Of a stretch of DNA of 64,000 bases, positions 8,030-16,458 are shown in pieces. The notes under the pieces are model-generated. The model did no database searches. It was not told the origin of the DNA and saw nothing but the letters and a program-made list of their open reading frames with translations. The translations under genes were made by a program, and so were the position numbers. The DNA lies in assembly GCA_046582185.1 (NCBI GenBank), contig JAYGEX010000039.1, forward strand, positions 62,001 to 126,000, given 5' to 3'. Origin of the DNA: GCA-002726655 sp046582185. Lineage in GTDB: Bacteria > Pseudomonadota > Gammaproteobacteria > Pseudomonadales > Azotimanducaceae. Each line of letters opens with the position of its first letter. Position 1 is the first letter of the stretch.

Positions 8030-8767
8030 ATGAACATTTTAGAAATTGAACATGCGGCATTTATGTCATGCCCCGCCGAACACGAGACGATCAAGAAGGG
8101 GATGGTGCTGAGATCCAATGGTGGATATACCAAACGTGCAAATTCAGCGAACGTACTTGTTGATTGTGATAACAATGAAGATCAGCTGGTCCGCATAGGT
8201 GAATCCTATTTTGGTGATAGAGGCCAGAAGAAAATTTTTAGAATGTTGTCTACTTTCAATCACGGCAAAATGGATCTTGAGCTAGAGAATAAGGGTTATG
8301 AGTTAATTGAAACAACAAACGTTCTTATCCAGCATTTAGGCAAGACTGAAGATAAGTGCCTGGCTATTGAGAACGTGCCAATCTCGGATTGGATAGGAAA
8401 TTTCTATCTGGTAAGCGAAGACGAAGATAGTCACCAAAATGAACATTTACAAATGCTACAGTATGTTCAATCAAAGTTGTTCGCAGCGGTCCTTCGAGAT
8501 AGCCAGGGTGAAATTGTGTCAATGGGGCTAGGCACCATAGAAAAAGGTTACTTTGGTATTTTCAATATTGTTACTGCAAAGGCATATCAGCGCCTGGGTT
8601 ATTCCCACACACTGATATCTGATCTCTTGTCCTGGGCGAAGTCTCTAAATGCACACACCGCCTACGTTCAGGTTCGACAGGCAAATTATCCTGGCCTGGG
8701 GCTGTATGAAAAACTGGGTTATACGGACGGTTACCATTACTGGTACCGCGTTAAGGTTGAGGGATGA
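8030..8767 (+). CDS. GNAT family N-acetyltransferase
   Basis: A 245-residue protein. An N-terminal segment with RSNGGYTKRANSANVL is typical of two-part GNAT proteins, and the C-terminal GNAT fold has FNIVTAKAYQRLGYSHTLI (acetyl-CoA-binding region, a variant of RxxGxG/A) and QVRQANYPGLGLYEKLGY (motif B). The ATG at 8030 is preceded by GGA at ribosome-binding distance; an ATG at 8009 has no such site and abuts the terminator. It transfers acetyl groups from acetyl-CoA to an unknown amine. The C-terminal pattern resembles RimI-like enzymes. Confidence 0.85.
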   Translation: MNILEIEHAAFMSCPAEHETIKKGMVLRSNGGYTKRANSANVLVDCDNNEDQLVRIGESYFGDRGQKKIFRMLSTFNHGKMDLELENKGYELIETTNVLIQHLGKTEDKCLAIENVPISDWIGNFYLVSEDEDSHQNEHLQMLQYVQSKLFAAVLRDSQGEIVSMGLGTIEKGYFGIFNIVTAKAYQRLGYSHTLISDLLSWAKSLNAHTAYVQVRQANYPGLGLYEKLGYTDGYHYWYRVKVEG

Positions 8768-8786
8768 GCTTAGTGGGCGATGACAG

Positions 8787-9863
8787 TCATTCCTGAATCT
8801 TATAACCATCCCGCAATTTCGGCTGGACCTTGGCGATGGACAATAATGATTCCACGCAATCTCTTAAAGTTTCATCAAAGGGACGGAAGGTGATCGGTAC
8901 AACCGATTTAATTCGATCATTACGTAATTCGCAGCCAGCCCAAATTGCACGCAGTTCTGCCTCACGTGCCTGAATCCTCTCAGGGAAGGGGTCGGTTACC
9001 TGCGGAGTATCGTGCCCGAGCTCAGGTAATAGTCGATCGATGGCGGCGCAAACTTCCTCGACCTTGGGGGTATCGGTAGACCAGGCAATATAACGCTCAC
9101 CATTTTTAACATTCACGCTTTCCAGTACGCCGATATGACATTCGGCATCGTCACGTACGTCAACAGTCATCCAGGGGCGATAGGCGCCATTTTGTTCGTA
9201 CTCACCCAGAAGCATATTCTCTACATGGTGCTGCCATGGCCCCATATTCTTCTGGTGGGCAGATTGTATAGGGCCAAGATTATCTGCAGGACATATGGTG
9301 ATAGCATCCCATTCACCACTTTCTTCAGCCGCATCGGAAAATGCACGCTGCGCAATAACTTTGCCCATTGAATATCCCTGGCCTCTTTCCGGCGTACGTT
9401 TTGGGTTCTGCTCGTCCGGGTATCTATCCTCGTAAAGTACGGGCCGGCGCTCCAGTTCGTGAATGTCCGCCTCAGAAAGGACAGCGGCGATGCTTGATGT
9501 CACAATGACACGAGTAATGCTATTTGATTTATTGACGCTCTCTATGATGTGGTCGCAGACCATTTTGACGTATTCATGATCATCATAATTGGTCACATGG
9601 GAGACGTGACAGACACCATGACAACCCTTGAAAATTTCATCAAAGCAACCAGTATCGTCAAGATTGGCTGAGTGCAAGGTCAGCCGGCCGGATGCGTAGC
9701 CAGGCATTTCCCTTAGAAAATCTGTCTTTGTTTTATCGTTAACATCGCGAACGCATGCGCGTACGCGATAGCCTTTGTCTAATAGTAGCCGTACAACCCA
9801 ACTTCCAATGAAGCCGGCGCTTCCGGTTACTGCAATCGTACCTTGTCGTGGAACTGGCGCCAT
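8787..9863 (-). CDS. NAD-dependent epimerase/dehydratase family protein (dihydroflavonol-reductase-like)
   Basis: A 358-residue extended SDR. The N-terminal Rossmann loop is TGSAGFIGSWVVRLLLDKGY, catalytic Ser/Thr lies in VIVTSSIAAV, and YSMGK is the Y-x-x-x-K active site. The overall pattern resembles dihydroflavonol-4-reductase/aldehyde-reductase-type proteins acting with NADPH on ketones or aldehydes. It is convergent with the GNAT gene and divergent from the hotdog gene. Substrate unknown. Confidence 0.88.
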   Translation of the reverse strand: MAPVPRQGTIAVTGSAGFIGSWVVRLLLDKGYRVRACVRDVNDKTKTDFLREMPGYASGRLTLHSANLDDTGCFDEIFKGCHGVCHVSHVTNYDDHEYVKMVCDHIIESVNKSNSITRVIVTSSIAAVLSEADIHELERRPVLYEDRYPDEQNPKRTPERGQGYSMGKVIAQRAFSDAAEESGEWDAITICPADNLGPIQSAHQKNMGPWQHHVENMLLGEYEQNGAYRPWMTVDVRDDAECHIGVLESVNVKNGERYIAWSTDTPKVEEVCAAIDRLLPELGHDTPQVTDPFPERIQAREAELRAIWAGCELRNDRIKSVVPITFRPFDETLRDCVESLLSIAKVQPKLRDGYKIQE

Positions 9864-10077
9864 CTGGTCTCTCCTCCAGGGTTTTTATGAAAACTTTCTA
9901 AGTTCGATGTACTCAAGTAGACATTAAATTAGGCGAGCAAATCAATCACCTGAAAAAGAGCTTATTAATACACCTGCATCAATCATTCTTATATTGCTCT
10001 TATATCACTCGTATATCATTCACTGTGATAGGTGCCCGAGTCATAATAGATAAGTCATATATCAATTTAAGCCATCT

Positions 10078-10896
10078 ATGTCTGAACTTTTACAAGTAAA
10101 CGAAAGCACCATCCTTATTGAGGAGAAATTCAGGGGCCCCCCATTCTCTGGAAATGGTGGCTATGTTGCCGGGCGGGTAGCCGCTTTGCTGAATACCCGG
10201 GCTCCGGTTGAGGTGACTTTAAGAGCGCCAACGCCGATGGATATCCCAATGGATATTGAATACAGGTCGAAGGCGTCCGTCGTTGTTTTCCAAAGAGAAG
10301 GCTCGAAAGGCGAGACTTTGATTGCCGAGGCAGCTGAAACTTCCCTGGAACTGTCCGTTCCTGCACCGTCATCATGGCAGGAAACACTTGCAGCATCGCC
10401 GTCATCGTATTCTTTTATAGACGGCGTTAACCCGCTAGCCCTCAACGGGCAGGGCGTTAACCCGCTAGCCCTCAACGGGCAGGGCGTTCATCCCATTTGC
10501 TTTTGTTGTGGAGCCGCACATACCGATGGCTTAGAGGTATTTGCGGCACCTGTGCAAGGTGGTAGTCAAGTAGCGGCTATCTGGAAGACAAAAAAGGATT
10601 GGGCAGCGGGAAACGGCAATCTACCTGAAGAGTATTTGTGGGCGGCCATCGATTGTCCTGGACAATTCGCCTTTATGGCCGGGGGAATTTATACCGGAAT
10701 GCTCGGTCGCTTGACGGCTCAGATTCATCAGCCTGCTAAAGCAGGGGATGAATATCTGGTTACCGGCTGGCGAATAGGAATCGAAGGAAAGAAACATACC
10801 GCTGGAACTGCTATTTTTACTAGAGGCGGGGATTTAGTCGCCAGCGCCAAGGCGTTGTGGATTGGTAGTCGAGAGATGCCAGATGCCCTCAAGTGA
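10078..10896 (+). CDS. Hotdog-fold (acyl-CoA thioesterase-like) protein with internal 10-residue duplication
   Basis: A 272-residue double-hotdog-type protein. The first half has GPPFSGNGGYVAGRVAALL and VEVTLRAPTPMDIP. The second begins at a HPICFCCG motif (typically H-P-x-C-F-x-C-G) and contains EYLWAAIDCPGQFAF and LLGR-like LGRLTAQIHQPA. Relatives are annotated as thioesterase-family or hypothetical proteins; activity is not established. The linker just before HPICFCCG carries GVNPLALNGQ twice in tandem, an in-frame duplication not expected in the family. It may be co-oriented with, but lies 460 bp before, the crotonase gene. Confidence 0.75.
   Translation: MSELLQVNESTILIEEKFRGPPFSGNGGYVAGRVAALLNTRAPVEVTLRAPTPMDIPMDIEYRSKASVVVFQREGSKGETLIAEAAETSLELSVPAPSSWQETLAASPSSYSFIDGVNPLALNGQGVNPLALNGQGVHPICFCCGAAHTDGLEVFAAPVQGGSQVAAIWKTKKDWAAGNGNLPEEYLWAAIDCPGQFAFMAGGIYTGMLGRLTAQIHQPAKAGDEYLVTGWRIGIEGKKHTAGTAIFTRGGDLVASAKALWIGSREMPDALK
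10423..10482 (+). repeat. Perfect 30-bp tandem duplication inside the hotdog gene
   Basis: Two identical 30-bp units lie head to tail (10423-10452 and 10453-10482). Each begins GGCGTTAACCCGCTAGCCCT and encodes GVNPLALNGQ. The units keep the frame. A third GGCGTT begins directly afterwards. Each unit contains the short inverted arms CCCG and CGGG. Confidence 0.97.
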
Positions 10897-11355
10897 TGGT
10901 CGCTGATCTGCTGTGGCAGTATTTGGTCTGGGTGAGTCAATGGTAATACTGCTTTGACTCAGGTACGGTTGAAGCAGTCTGTAAGCGTGATGAAAAATAG
11001 AATGAATCTGGATTCAGATCACCGAATTCCGAGGCTTATAACCAAGCTAATCTAAAGGTTCCAGATATGTCACAGATGGAAGAGTCAACAGAGCAGCAGA
11101 ACTATAATCGCATTGCCGTAAAGTTTGCCGCCAATCTGGGCGAGGCAAAGGGAGCCCCGTAGAAAATGGCTGGCATACGGATGTAATCTGGATGGAAGAG
11201 CCCTCACAAGCGCTTGTTGCGTATAGTAACTGTTAGCGGGGATCGACCAGCGTATGAGCCTGGCGAATAAATTTGTTGATTCTTGGCTCTGATGACAGTT
11301 GCAGGTATTAGTATTCGGCGGTATTTTGTAGATTGGTAATGGAGGAAATACAAAG
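10897..11355. other. Intergenic region with a hairpin and a weak 31-codon frame
   Basis: The spacer holds a perfect 8-bp inverted repeat, TGAGTCAA (10933-10940) with TTGACTCA (10954-10961), without a T-run. A 31-codon ATG frame at 11067-11162 (MSQMEESTEQQNYNRIAVKF...) has an AAGG upstream, but its product is not recognisable; it may be a short remnant. Nothing else coding is convincing here. The crotonase promoter probably lies in the last 150 bp. Confidence 0.35.
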
Positions 11356-12219
11356 ATGGCTAGTGAAAGTAGCAAGGTTGAACATAAATACGATGAAATT
11401 AAGTACGACTTAGATGGCCCATCAGCGGTCATTACACTCAATCGGCCAGAGGCATTAAATGCCCTGACAAACAATATGCTGGAGGAGCTAAAGCACGCTC
11501 TTGCGGCGGCAGAAGCTGACACCAATGTTGTTGGTATTATTCTAACTGGTGAGGGCAGGGGATTCTGTGCCGGAATGGATATGAATGCATTGGATGCGCA
11601 GGCTTCCGGAGGGGACCTGAGTGGCGGTGTGGCGCTTAAGAAACTGGATGCACATCCTGGCGACAAGGATATGGGGGAAGACTTCCAGGTCACTTTTGCT
11701 TACATCATGTCCATACGAAAACCTATTATAGTCGCGCTTAATGGCGTCTGCGCCGGGCTGGGTATGTCTATCGTATTACTTTGTGATATGCGCTTTGCCT
11801 CTGAAAATGGCAAATTTGTAACAGCCTTTTCTCAGCGCGGTCTGGTGGCTGAACATGGACAGAGCTGGATACTGCCTCGCTTAATCGGGCCAGCACGGGC
11901 ACTGGATCTTCTCTGGAGTTCCAGAAAGGTAGGTGCCGAGGAAGCCAAAGAGCTGGGTATGGTTGAGCGAATATTTCCTGCAGATGAATTGTTAGATCAG
12001 ACCAAAGCTTATATTCAAGGTCTTGCCGATAGCTCCGCGCCGGTATCAATGATGTTGATGAAAAAACAGATTTATCGGCATATGAATATGAGTCTTGGCG
12101 ACTCCATGCGTGAAACCAATCAGATGATGGCTGCCAGTCTGGAGCAGTCCGATTTCACAGAAGGGGTGAAATCTTTCCTGGAAAAACGGCCGCCTAAGTT
12201 CACCAAGGTCGATTTTTGA
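11356..12219 (+). CDS. Enoyl-CoA hydratase/isomerase (crotonase) family protein
   Basis: A 287-residue crotonase. Oxyanion-hole segments are GEGRGFCAGMDM and LNGVCAGLGMS, and the active-site region reads SQRGLVAEHGQSWILPRLIG, with an acidic residue where hydratases and isomerases carry a catalytic glutamate. A GGAGG ribosome site precedes the ATG. These enzymes hydrate or isomerise enoyl-CoA esters. The exact substrate is unknown. The PhyH-like dioxygenase follows on the same strand 70 bp later, suggesting a shared acyl-CoA degradation role. Confidence 0.92.
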   Translation: MASESSKVEHKYDEIKYDLDGPSAVITLNRPEALNALTNNMLEELKHALAAAEADTNVVGIILTGEGRGFCAGMDMNALDAQASGGDLSGGVALKKLDAHPGDKDMGEDFQVTFAYIMSIRKPIIVALNGVCAGLGMSIVLLCDMRFASENGKFVTAFSQRGLVAEHGQSWILPRLIGPARALDLLWSSRKVGAEEAKELGMVERIFPADELLDQTKAYIQGLADSSAPVSMMLMKKQIYRHMNMSLGDSMRETNQMMAASLEQSDFTEGVKSFLEKRPPKFTKVDF

Positions 12220-12289
12220 TAGATGAACAATCAGCATATATACACTTGAACTTCGGGAATGTGTCCATAGCCTGAAAAGGGAACGAGAA

Positions 12290-13186
12290 ATGTCAGAAGC
12301 CGAAATACCCAACGAGGCCACAGCAGATGCTCGTCATCCTGCGGTAATAGAATCCCACAGTAGACTCGACCGCATGCGAGATGAAATCGTTCGACTTGAG
12401 TTGGAACGTAACATAGTCGAGCTGGAGCTTTACGGATACACCGTTCTGCAGGATGTAAAGCCGCTCTCGTTCTTTGATGAGCTGCGTGAGACTATTTTGA
12501 GCTTAGGCGAAGAGGACAGGAAAGCAGGACACAGGATTCCGCTTTCAGGTCGTGACGGCAATAGTTATCTCGTTACCTGGTTGTTAGCTCGCGGACGCAT
12601 ATTCGAAGAAGCCGTAATGGCAGAGAAGCCACTCTCATTAATCACTTATCTTATGGGAGAGAGCTGTCAGATAAGTTCGAACCACGGACATGTACGCCTT
12701 CAGGGCGACCCGCCCCAGGGAATGCATTCGGATGCGCCAATGATGCCAGATCCTATTCCCGATGCGCCGGTTGCCAGTAATATGATGTGGGTGATAGACG
12801 ATTTTACCCTGGAGTCCGGCGGGACGCTGGTTGTTCCGGGGTCACACAAACGTCGTGTTCATCCTTTGCCTAATGCCTTAAAAATGGCGGTACCCCTGGA
12901 GGCAAAGAAAGGATCTGTCATAGTATTTAGCGGTAATCTGTGGCATTCCGCTGGTGCTCGAACCATAGCTGGCGAGCGTGTTGGTATGACGGTCTATTTT
13001 AATAGAATGTATGCTCGCCCACAGGAAGATCTGAATGCGGTGATCAGTGATGAAGTCGTTGCGCGAAACCCACCCAGGTTTGGCCATTTAATTGGCCGTG
13101 ACAATCCCTATCCCGCGAAGGACTTTGGCTTCTTCAATCCACGAGGCGCAAAATATTTTGGACCTACGCAGGATCAGAGAGGTTGA
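12290..13186 (+). CDS. Phytanoyl-CoA dioxygenase (PhyH) family protein
   Basis: A 298-residue Fe(II)/2-oxoglutarate-dependent dioxygenase of the PhyH type. The metal triad is visible as HSD (in GMHSDAPMM) and the distal His of SGNLWHSAGART; the following Arg in ERVGMTVYFNR probably binds 2-oxoglutarate. The family hydroxylates acyl-CoA, steroid-like or other small substrates, so the name does not fix the substrate. GGAACGAGAA precedes the ATG. It probably works with the upstream crotonase. Confidence 0.88.
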   Translation: MSEAEIPNEATADARHPAVIESHSRLDRMRDEIVRLELERNIVELELYGYTVLQDVKPLSFFDELRETILSLGEEDRKAGHRIPLSGRDGNSYLVTWLLARGRIFEEAVMAEKPLSLITYLMGESCQISSNHGHVRLQGDPPQGMHSDAPMMPDPIPDAPVASNMMWVIDDFTLESGGTLVVPGSHKRRVHPLPNALKMAVPLEAKKGSVIVFSGNLWHSAGARTIAGERVGMTVYFNRMYARPQEDLNAVISDEVVARNPPRFGHLIGRDNPYPAKDFGFFNPRGAKYFGPTQDQRG

Positions 13187-13296
13187 ATCTGGTATTGGTC
13201 CGGAGTCAAGTGTCCAGAGATAAGCGGAAGGGCATTGCTTGTAAAATGCTTAACCGAAAGCTCTTCTATGCAGTTTGAAAATTGATATATGAATAT

Positions 13297-15426
13297 ATGA
13301 ACTATTATTTGCTGGCGGTGGCAATTTTGCTGCTTTCAGGATGCTGGTCTGAGGACATTTCAATGAAAGGCATTGAGCCGCCCGTAGCGGAGCAGCGCGA
13401 CAAGGTTTTATCCATCCATGGGGATGAGCGCCAGGATGAATATTACTGGATCAGGGATGACAGTCGTCAAAATCCCGATGTGCTGAATCTTCTTGCCGCA
13501 GAAAATGCGTATACAAAAGCGATAATGGCGCATACGGAAAATTTTCAACAAACCTTGTTTGATGAAATGTCCAAGCGCTTACCATCTGTGGACAGGACCG
13601 TACCTGTTCGCAACGGGAACTATGTGTATTACCGGGATTATCAGCGCGGCGGCGAACACCCGGTATATTTTCGCGCGCCAGTCGACGACCTTGCATCCAG
13701 CTTAGTTCTTCTTGATGTTAATAAACTATCCGAAGGGTACGACTACTACCAGATTGGTAACTGGAACGTCAGCCCAAGCGAATCACTTCTGGCATATGCG
13801 GAAGACACAGTCAGCCGCAGGGAATACACACTTAAAATCAAGGACCTGAAGACAGGCCAGCTGCTTGCCGACAAATTTACAAGAGTTGCTGCCGGTATTG
13901 CCTGGTCTGCCGATAGTCGTACCTTGTTTTATGTGGAAAAACATCCGCAAACGCTTCTGCCTTTTCAAGTATATCGCCATGTGCTCGGTACACCTCGAAG
14001 CAAAGATGTATTAGTTTATGAAGAGAGCGATCCTGCCTTTGTTACATCTGTCTACGAAACGAAATCGAAGCAATATGTTGTCATATCCTTAGAGAGTACC
14101 GAATCATCCGAGATTCGCCTTATTCGATCGGACGACACAAGGGCAGAACCCACTGTATTTCTCAGTCGCGAAGATAAACACGAATATCGAATCAGGCACG
14201 TTGACGGTATGTTTTACATCCTCACCAACTGGCAAGCGAAAAACTTTCGCTTGATGACAGTCCCGGATAAATTTATCGGTGACAAAGCCTACTGGAAAGA
14301 GATAATTCCCCACCGATCCAATACGCTGCTTCAGGATGCGGAAATTTTCAGCAACTATCTGGTTGTTAACGAGCGGATCAATGGCCTAGTTAGATTGCGG
14401 GTGATCTTGCTGCATGAAGACGCCGGTAGTGACAGGCTAATTGATTTTCCGGACCCGACCTATAGCGTGAGCCTGCATTCAAATCCGGAAATTAGTACCG
14501 ACAAGTTGCGTTACGTCTACACAAGCCTGACAACACCTGAGACAGTATTCGAATACGACATGAAAACCGGTGAGTCGACGGTACTTAAGAGAGAGACTGT
14601 CCATGGCGGCTTTGATGCCAAGCGTTATACATCCAAGAGGGTGATGTTCACAGCCAGGGATGGTGAACAAGTACCAGTCTCATTGGTTTATAAAACCAGC
14701 CTCTTCTCTAAAGGCACTAATCCCATTTATCTGTATGCCTATGGTTCGTATGGCTTTTCAAGTGAACCTTCATTTCTCTCAAAACGCTTGTCACTACTTG
14801 ATCGAGGCTTCGTCTACGCGATGATCCATGTTCGTGGTGGTGACGAATTAGGTCAGCAATGGTATGAAGACGGTAAATTGCTGAAGAAACGAAATACATT
14901 TAATGACTTTATTGATGGCAGTAAATTTCTGGTAGCTCAAGGGTATGCGGATGCAGACAATGTCTTCGCCAGCGGTGGTTCGGCGGGCGGCCTTGTGATG
15001 GGTGTTATCGCTAACGAGGCGCCGCATCTGTTTAAGGGAATTATCGCCCGGGTACCATTTGTTGATGTCATCACCACCATGCTGGACGAGTCTATCCCGC
15101 TAACCAGCGGTGAATTTTCTGAGTGGGGCAATCCGAAAAATCGGGAATATTATGATTACATGTTGTCTTATTCTCCTTATGATCAGGTGAAAAAGCAGCA
15201 CTATCCCAATATTCTGGTGACCACGGGTTTATATGACTCCCAGGTCCAGTATTTTGAACCGGTGAAGTGGGTGTCTCGCCTTCGCAGGCTTAAGCAGGAT
15301 GATAATCTTTTGCTAATTGACATCAATATGGATACTGGTCATGGTGGCGCTTCAGGTCGCTATGACAGGCATAGGTTGGATGCACTGGAGTATGCGTTCC
15401 TCCTGGATCTTGCGGGTAAAAGTTAG
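13297..15426 (+). CDS. S9 family (prolyl-oligopeptidase/oligopeptidase B-like) peptidase, predicted lipoprotein
   Basis: A 709-residue peptidase with an N-terminal lipoprotein signal (hydrophobic segment then LLSGC, lipidated Cys near residue 16), a beta-propeller domain to about residue 430, and a C-terminal alpha/beta-hydrolase domain. Catalytic Ser is in ASGGSAGGLVMG, Asp in TTGLYDSQV and His in DTGHGGASGR. The ATG at 13297 puts the lipobox at the right distance; an in-frame TTG lies five codons earlier. It cleaves short peptides after basic or prolyl residues, depending on subtype. Lipidation implies a membrane-anchored, periplasm-facing enzyme. coxG starts 9 bp after its stop. Confidence 0.88.
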   Translation: MNYYLLAVAILLLSGCWSEDISMKGIEPPVAEQRDKVLSIHGDERQDEYYWIRDDSRQNPDVLNLLAAENAYTKAIMAHTENFQQTLFDEMSKRLPSVDRTVPVRNGNYVYYRDYQRGGEHPVYFRAPVDDLASSLVLLDVNKLSEGYDYYQIGNWNVSPSESLLAYAEDTVSRREYTLKIKDLKTGQLLADKFTRVAAGIAWSADSRTLFYVEKHPQTLLPFQVYRHVLGTPRSKDVLVYEESDPAFVTSVYETKSKQYVVISLESTESSEIRLIRSDDTRAEPTVFLSREDKHEYRIRHVDGMFYILTNWQAKNFRLMTVPDKFIGDKAYWKEIIPHRSNTLLQDAEIFSNYLVVNERINGLVRLRVILLHEDAGSDRLIDFPDPTYSVSLHSNPEISTDKLRYVYTSLTTPETVFEYDMKTGESTVLKRETVHGGFDAKRYTSKRVMFTARDGEQVPVSLVYKTSLFSKGTNPIYLYAYGSYGFSSEPSFLSKRLSLLDRGFVYAMIHVRGGDELGQQWYEDGKLLKKRNTFNDFIDGSKFLVAQGYADADNVFASGGSAGGLVMGVIANEAPHLFKGIIARVPFVDVITTMLDESIPLTSGEFSEWGNPKNREYYDYMLSYSPYDQVKKQHYPNILVTTGLYDSQVQYFEPVKWVSRLRRLKQDDNLLLIDINMDTGHGGASGRYDRHRLDALEYAFLLDLAGKS

Positions 15427-15435
15427 GAGTCAGTA

Positions 15436-15936
15436 TTGCGCTTAAGTCAAAGAGTTGAAATCCCACTGGGGATCAAGGAGGTCTGGGAATCACTAAACAA
15501 CCCCGAAATACTGAAACAGTGTTTAAGCGGCTGTGAAGAATTTACGCCAACGGAAGAGGGAGGGTTCGATATCGTACTGCTCGCAAAAGTAGGCCCCGTC
15601 AAAGCCAGGTTTAAGGGTGAGGTAATGATGAGTAATGTCAATCCACCTTATTCCTATACCTTAAGTGGTTCTGGCAAGGGTGGTGTTGCCGGCTTTGCAA
15701 AGGGAGGCGCGGATATCAGTCTCGAAACATTTGGTGATGATGGTCAGTGGACGCGGATGACTTATGCAGTGAAGGCGAATGTGGGCGGCAAGCTTGCGCA
15801 GTTAGGCGCGAGGCTGGTTGATGGTGCTGCCAGGAAAATGGCCAATGAATTTTTCCAAAATTTTATTAGAACAATTTGCAATGATCCTGATGGAAAACTG
15901 GAAATAAAAATGGAAACTGTGCCTGTATCTGAATAA
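15436..15936 (+). CDS. coxG: CoxG-like SRPBCC protein of the CO dehydrogenase cluster
   Basis: A 166-residue SRPBCC-fold protein. It starts at TTG, with AGGAG nine bases earlier, 9 bp downstream of the peptidase gene. Family features are VWESLNNPEILKQCLSGCEE near the start, AKVGPVKARFKGEV and a glycine-rich SGSGKGGVAGFAKGGADI. In CO dehydrogenase systems CoxG is implicated in recruiting the enzyme to the membrane quinone pool. It lies directly before the coxSLM genes. Confidence 0.85.
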   Translation: MRLSQRVEIPLGIKEVWESLNNPEILKQCLSGCEEFTPTEEGGFDIVLLAKVGPVKARFKGEVMMSNVNPPYSYTLSGSGKGGVAGFAKGGADISLETFGDDGQWTRMTYAVKANVGGKLAQLGARLVDGAARKMANEFFQNFIRTICNDPDGKLEIKMETVPVSE

Positions 15937-15981
15937 GGCCAAGTTATAAAAAGCAAGAGAACAAGCAAAGGGGAGAGCTAA

Positions 15982-16455
15982 ATGACATCCATAATGGTCA
16001 ATTTGATAGTTAATGGTAAGGCGGTGACCATGAGTTGTTCGCCGAGCACAACTCTGGTTCAACTAATTCGGGAGAAACTCCAACTAACAGGGACGCACGT
16101 GGGCTGTGATACAACACAATGTGGTGCTTGTACTATCCACTTGAATGGTCGTGCAGTGAAATCTTGTACGGTGCTGGCAGTACAGGCAGAAGGGGCTGAA
16201 ATTACTACGATAGAAGGCATTGCCAGTAGTGATGAGCTCCATCCGATGCAGTCTTCATTTCGCGAATGTCATGGACTGCAGTGCGGATTTTGTACGCCGG
16301 GCATGATTATGTCGGCCATCGATCTTGTTAATCGCGAAAAGGACTTAACTGAAGAGACCATAAGGGACGGGCTCAAGGGTAATATCTGCCGCTGTACCGG
16401 ATATCATAATATCGTTAAGGCTGTTTCCAGCGCTGCCAGTAAGATGAAGGAGTAG
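15982..16455 (+). CDS. coxS: Small [2Fe-2S] subunit of a CO dehydrogenase-type molybdenum hydroxylase
   Basis: A 157-residue iron-sulfur subunit. The N-terminal plant-type [2Fe-2S] cluster is ligated by CDTTQCGAC plus a Cys in KSCTVLAV, and the C-terminal helical cluster by LQCGFCTPGM and CRCTGY. It passes electrons from the molybdenum site of the large subunit to the FAD of the medium subunit. The AAAGGGGAGAG ribosome site is strong. coxL starts 3 bp after its stop. Confidence 0.95.
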   Translation: MTSIMVNLIVNGKAVTMSCSPSTTLVQLIREKLQLTGTHVGCDTTQCGACTIHLNGRAVKSCTVLAVQAEGAEITTIEGIASSDELHPMQSSFRECHGLQCGFCTPGMIMSAIDLVNREKDLTEETIRDGLKGNICRCTGYHNIVKAVSSAASKMKE

Positions 16456-16458
16456 AAC

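Noticed and set aside
10933..10961. Terminator for the hotdog gene
   Set aside because: The 8-bp stem is perfect but there is no T-run on either strand, so it is listed only as a hairpin.
11067..11162. 31-codon frame after the hotdog gene
   Set aside because: Short and unrecognised; noted under the intergenic region only.
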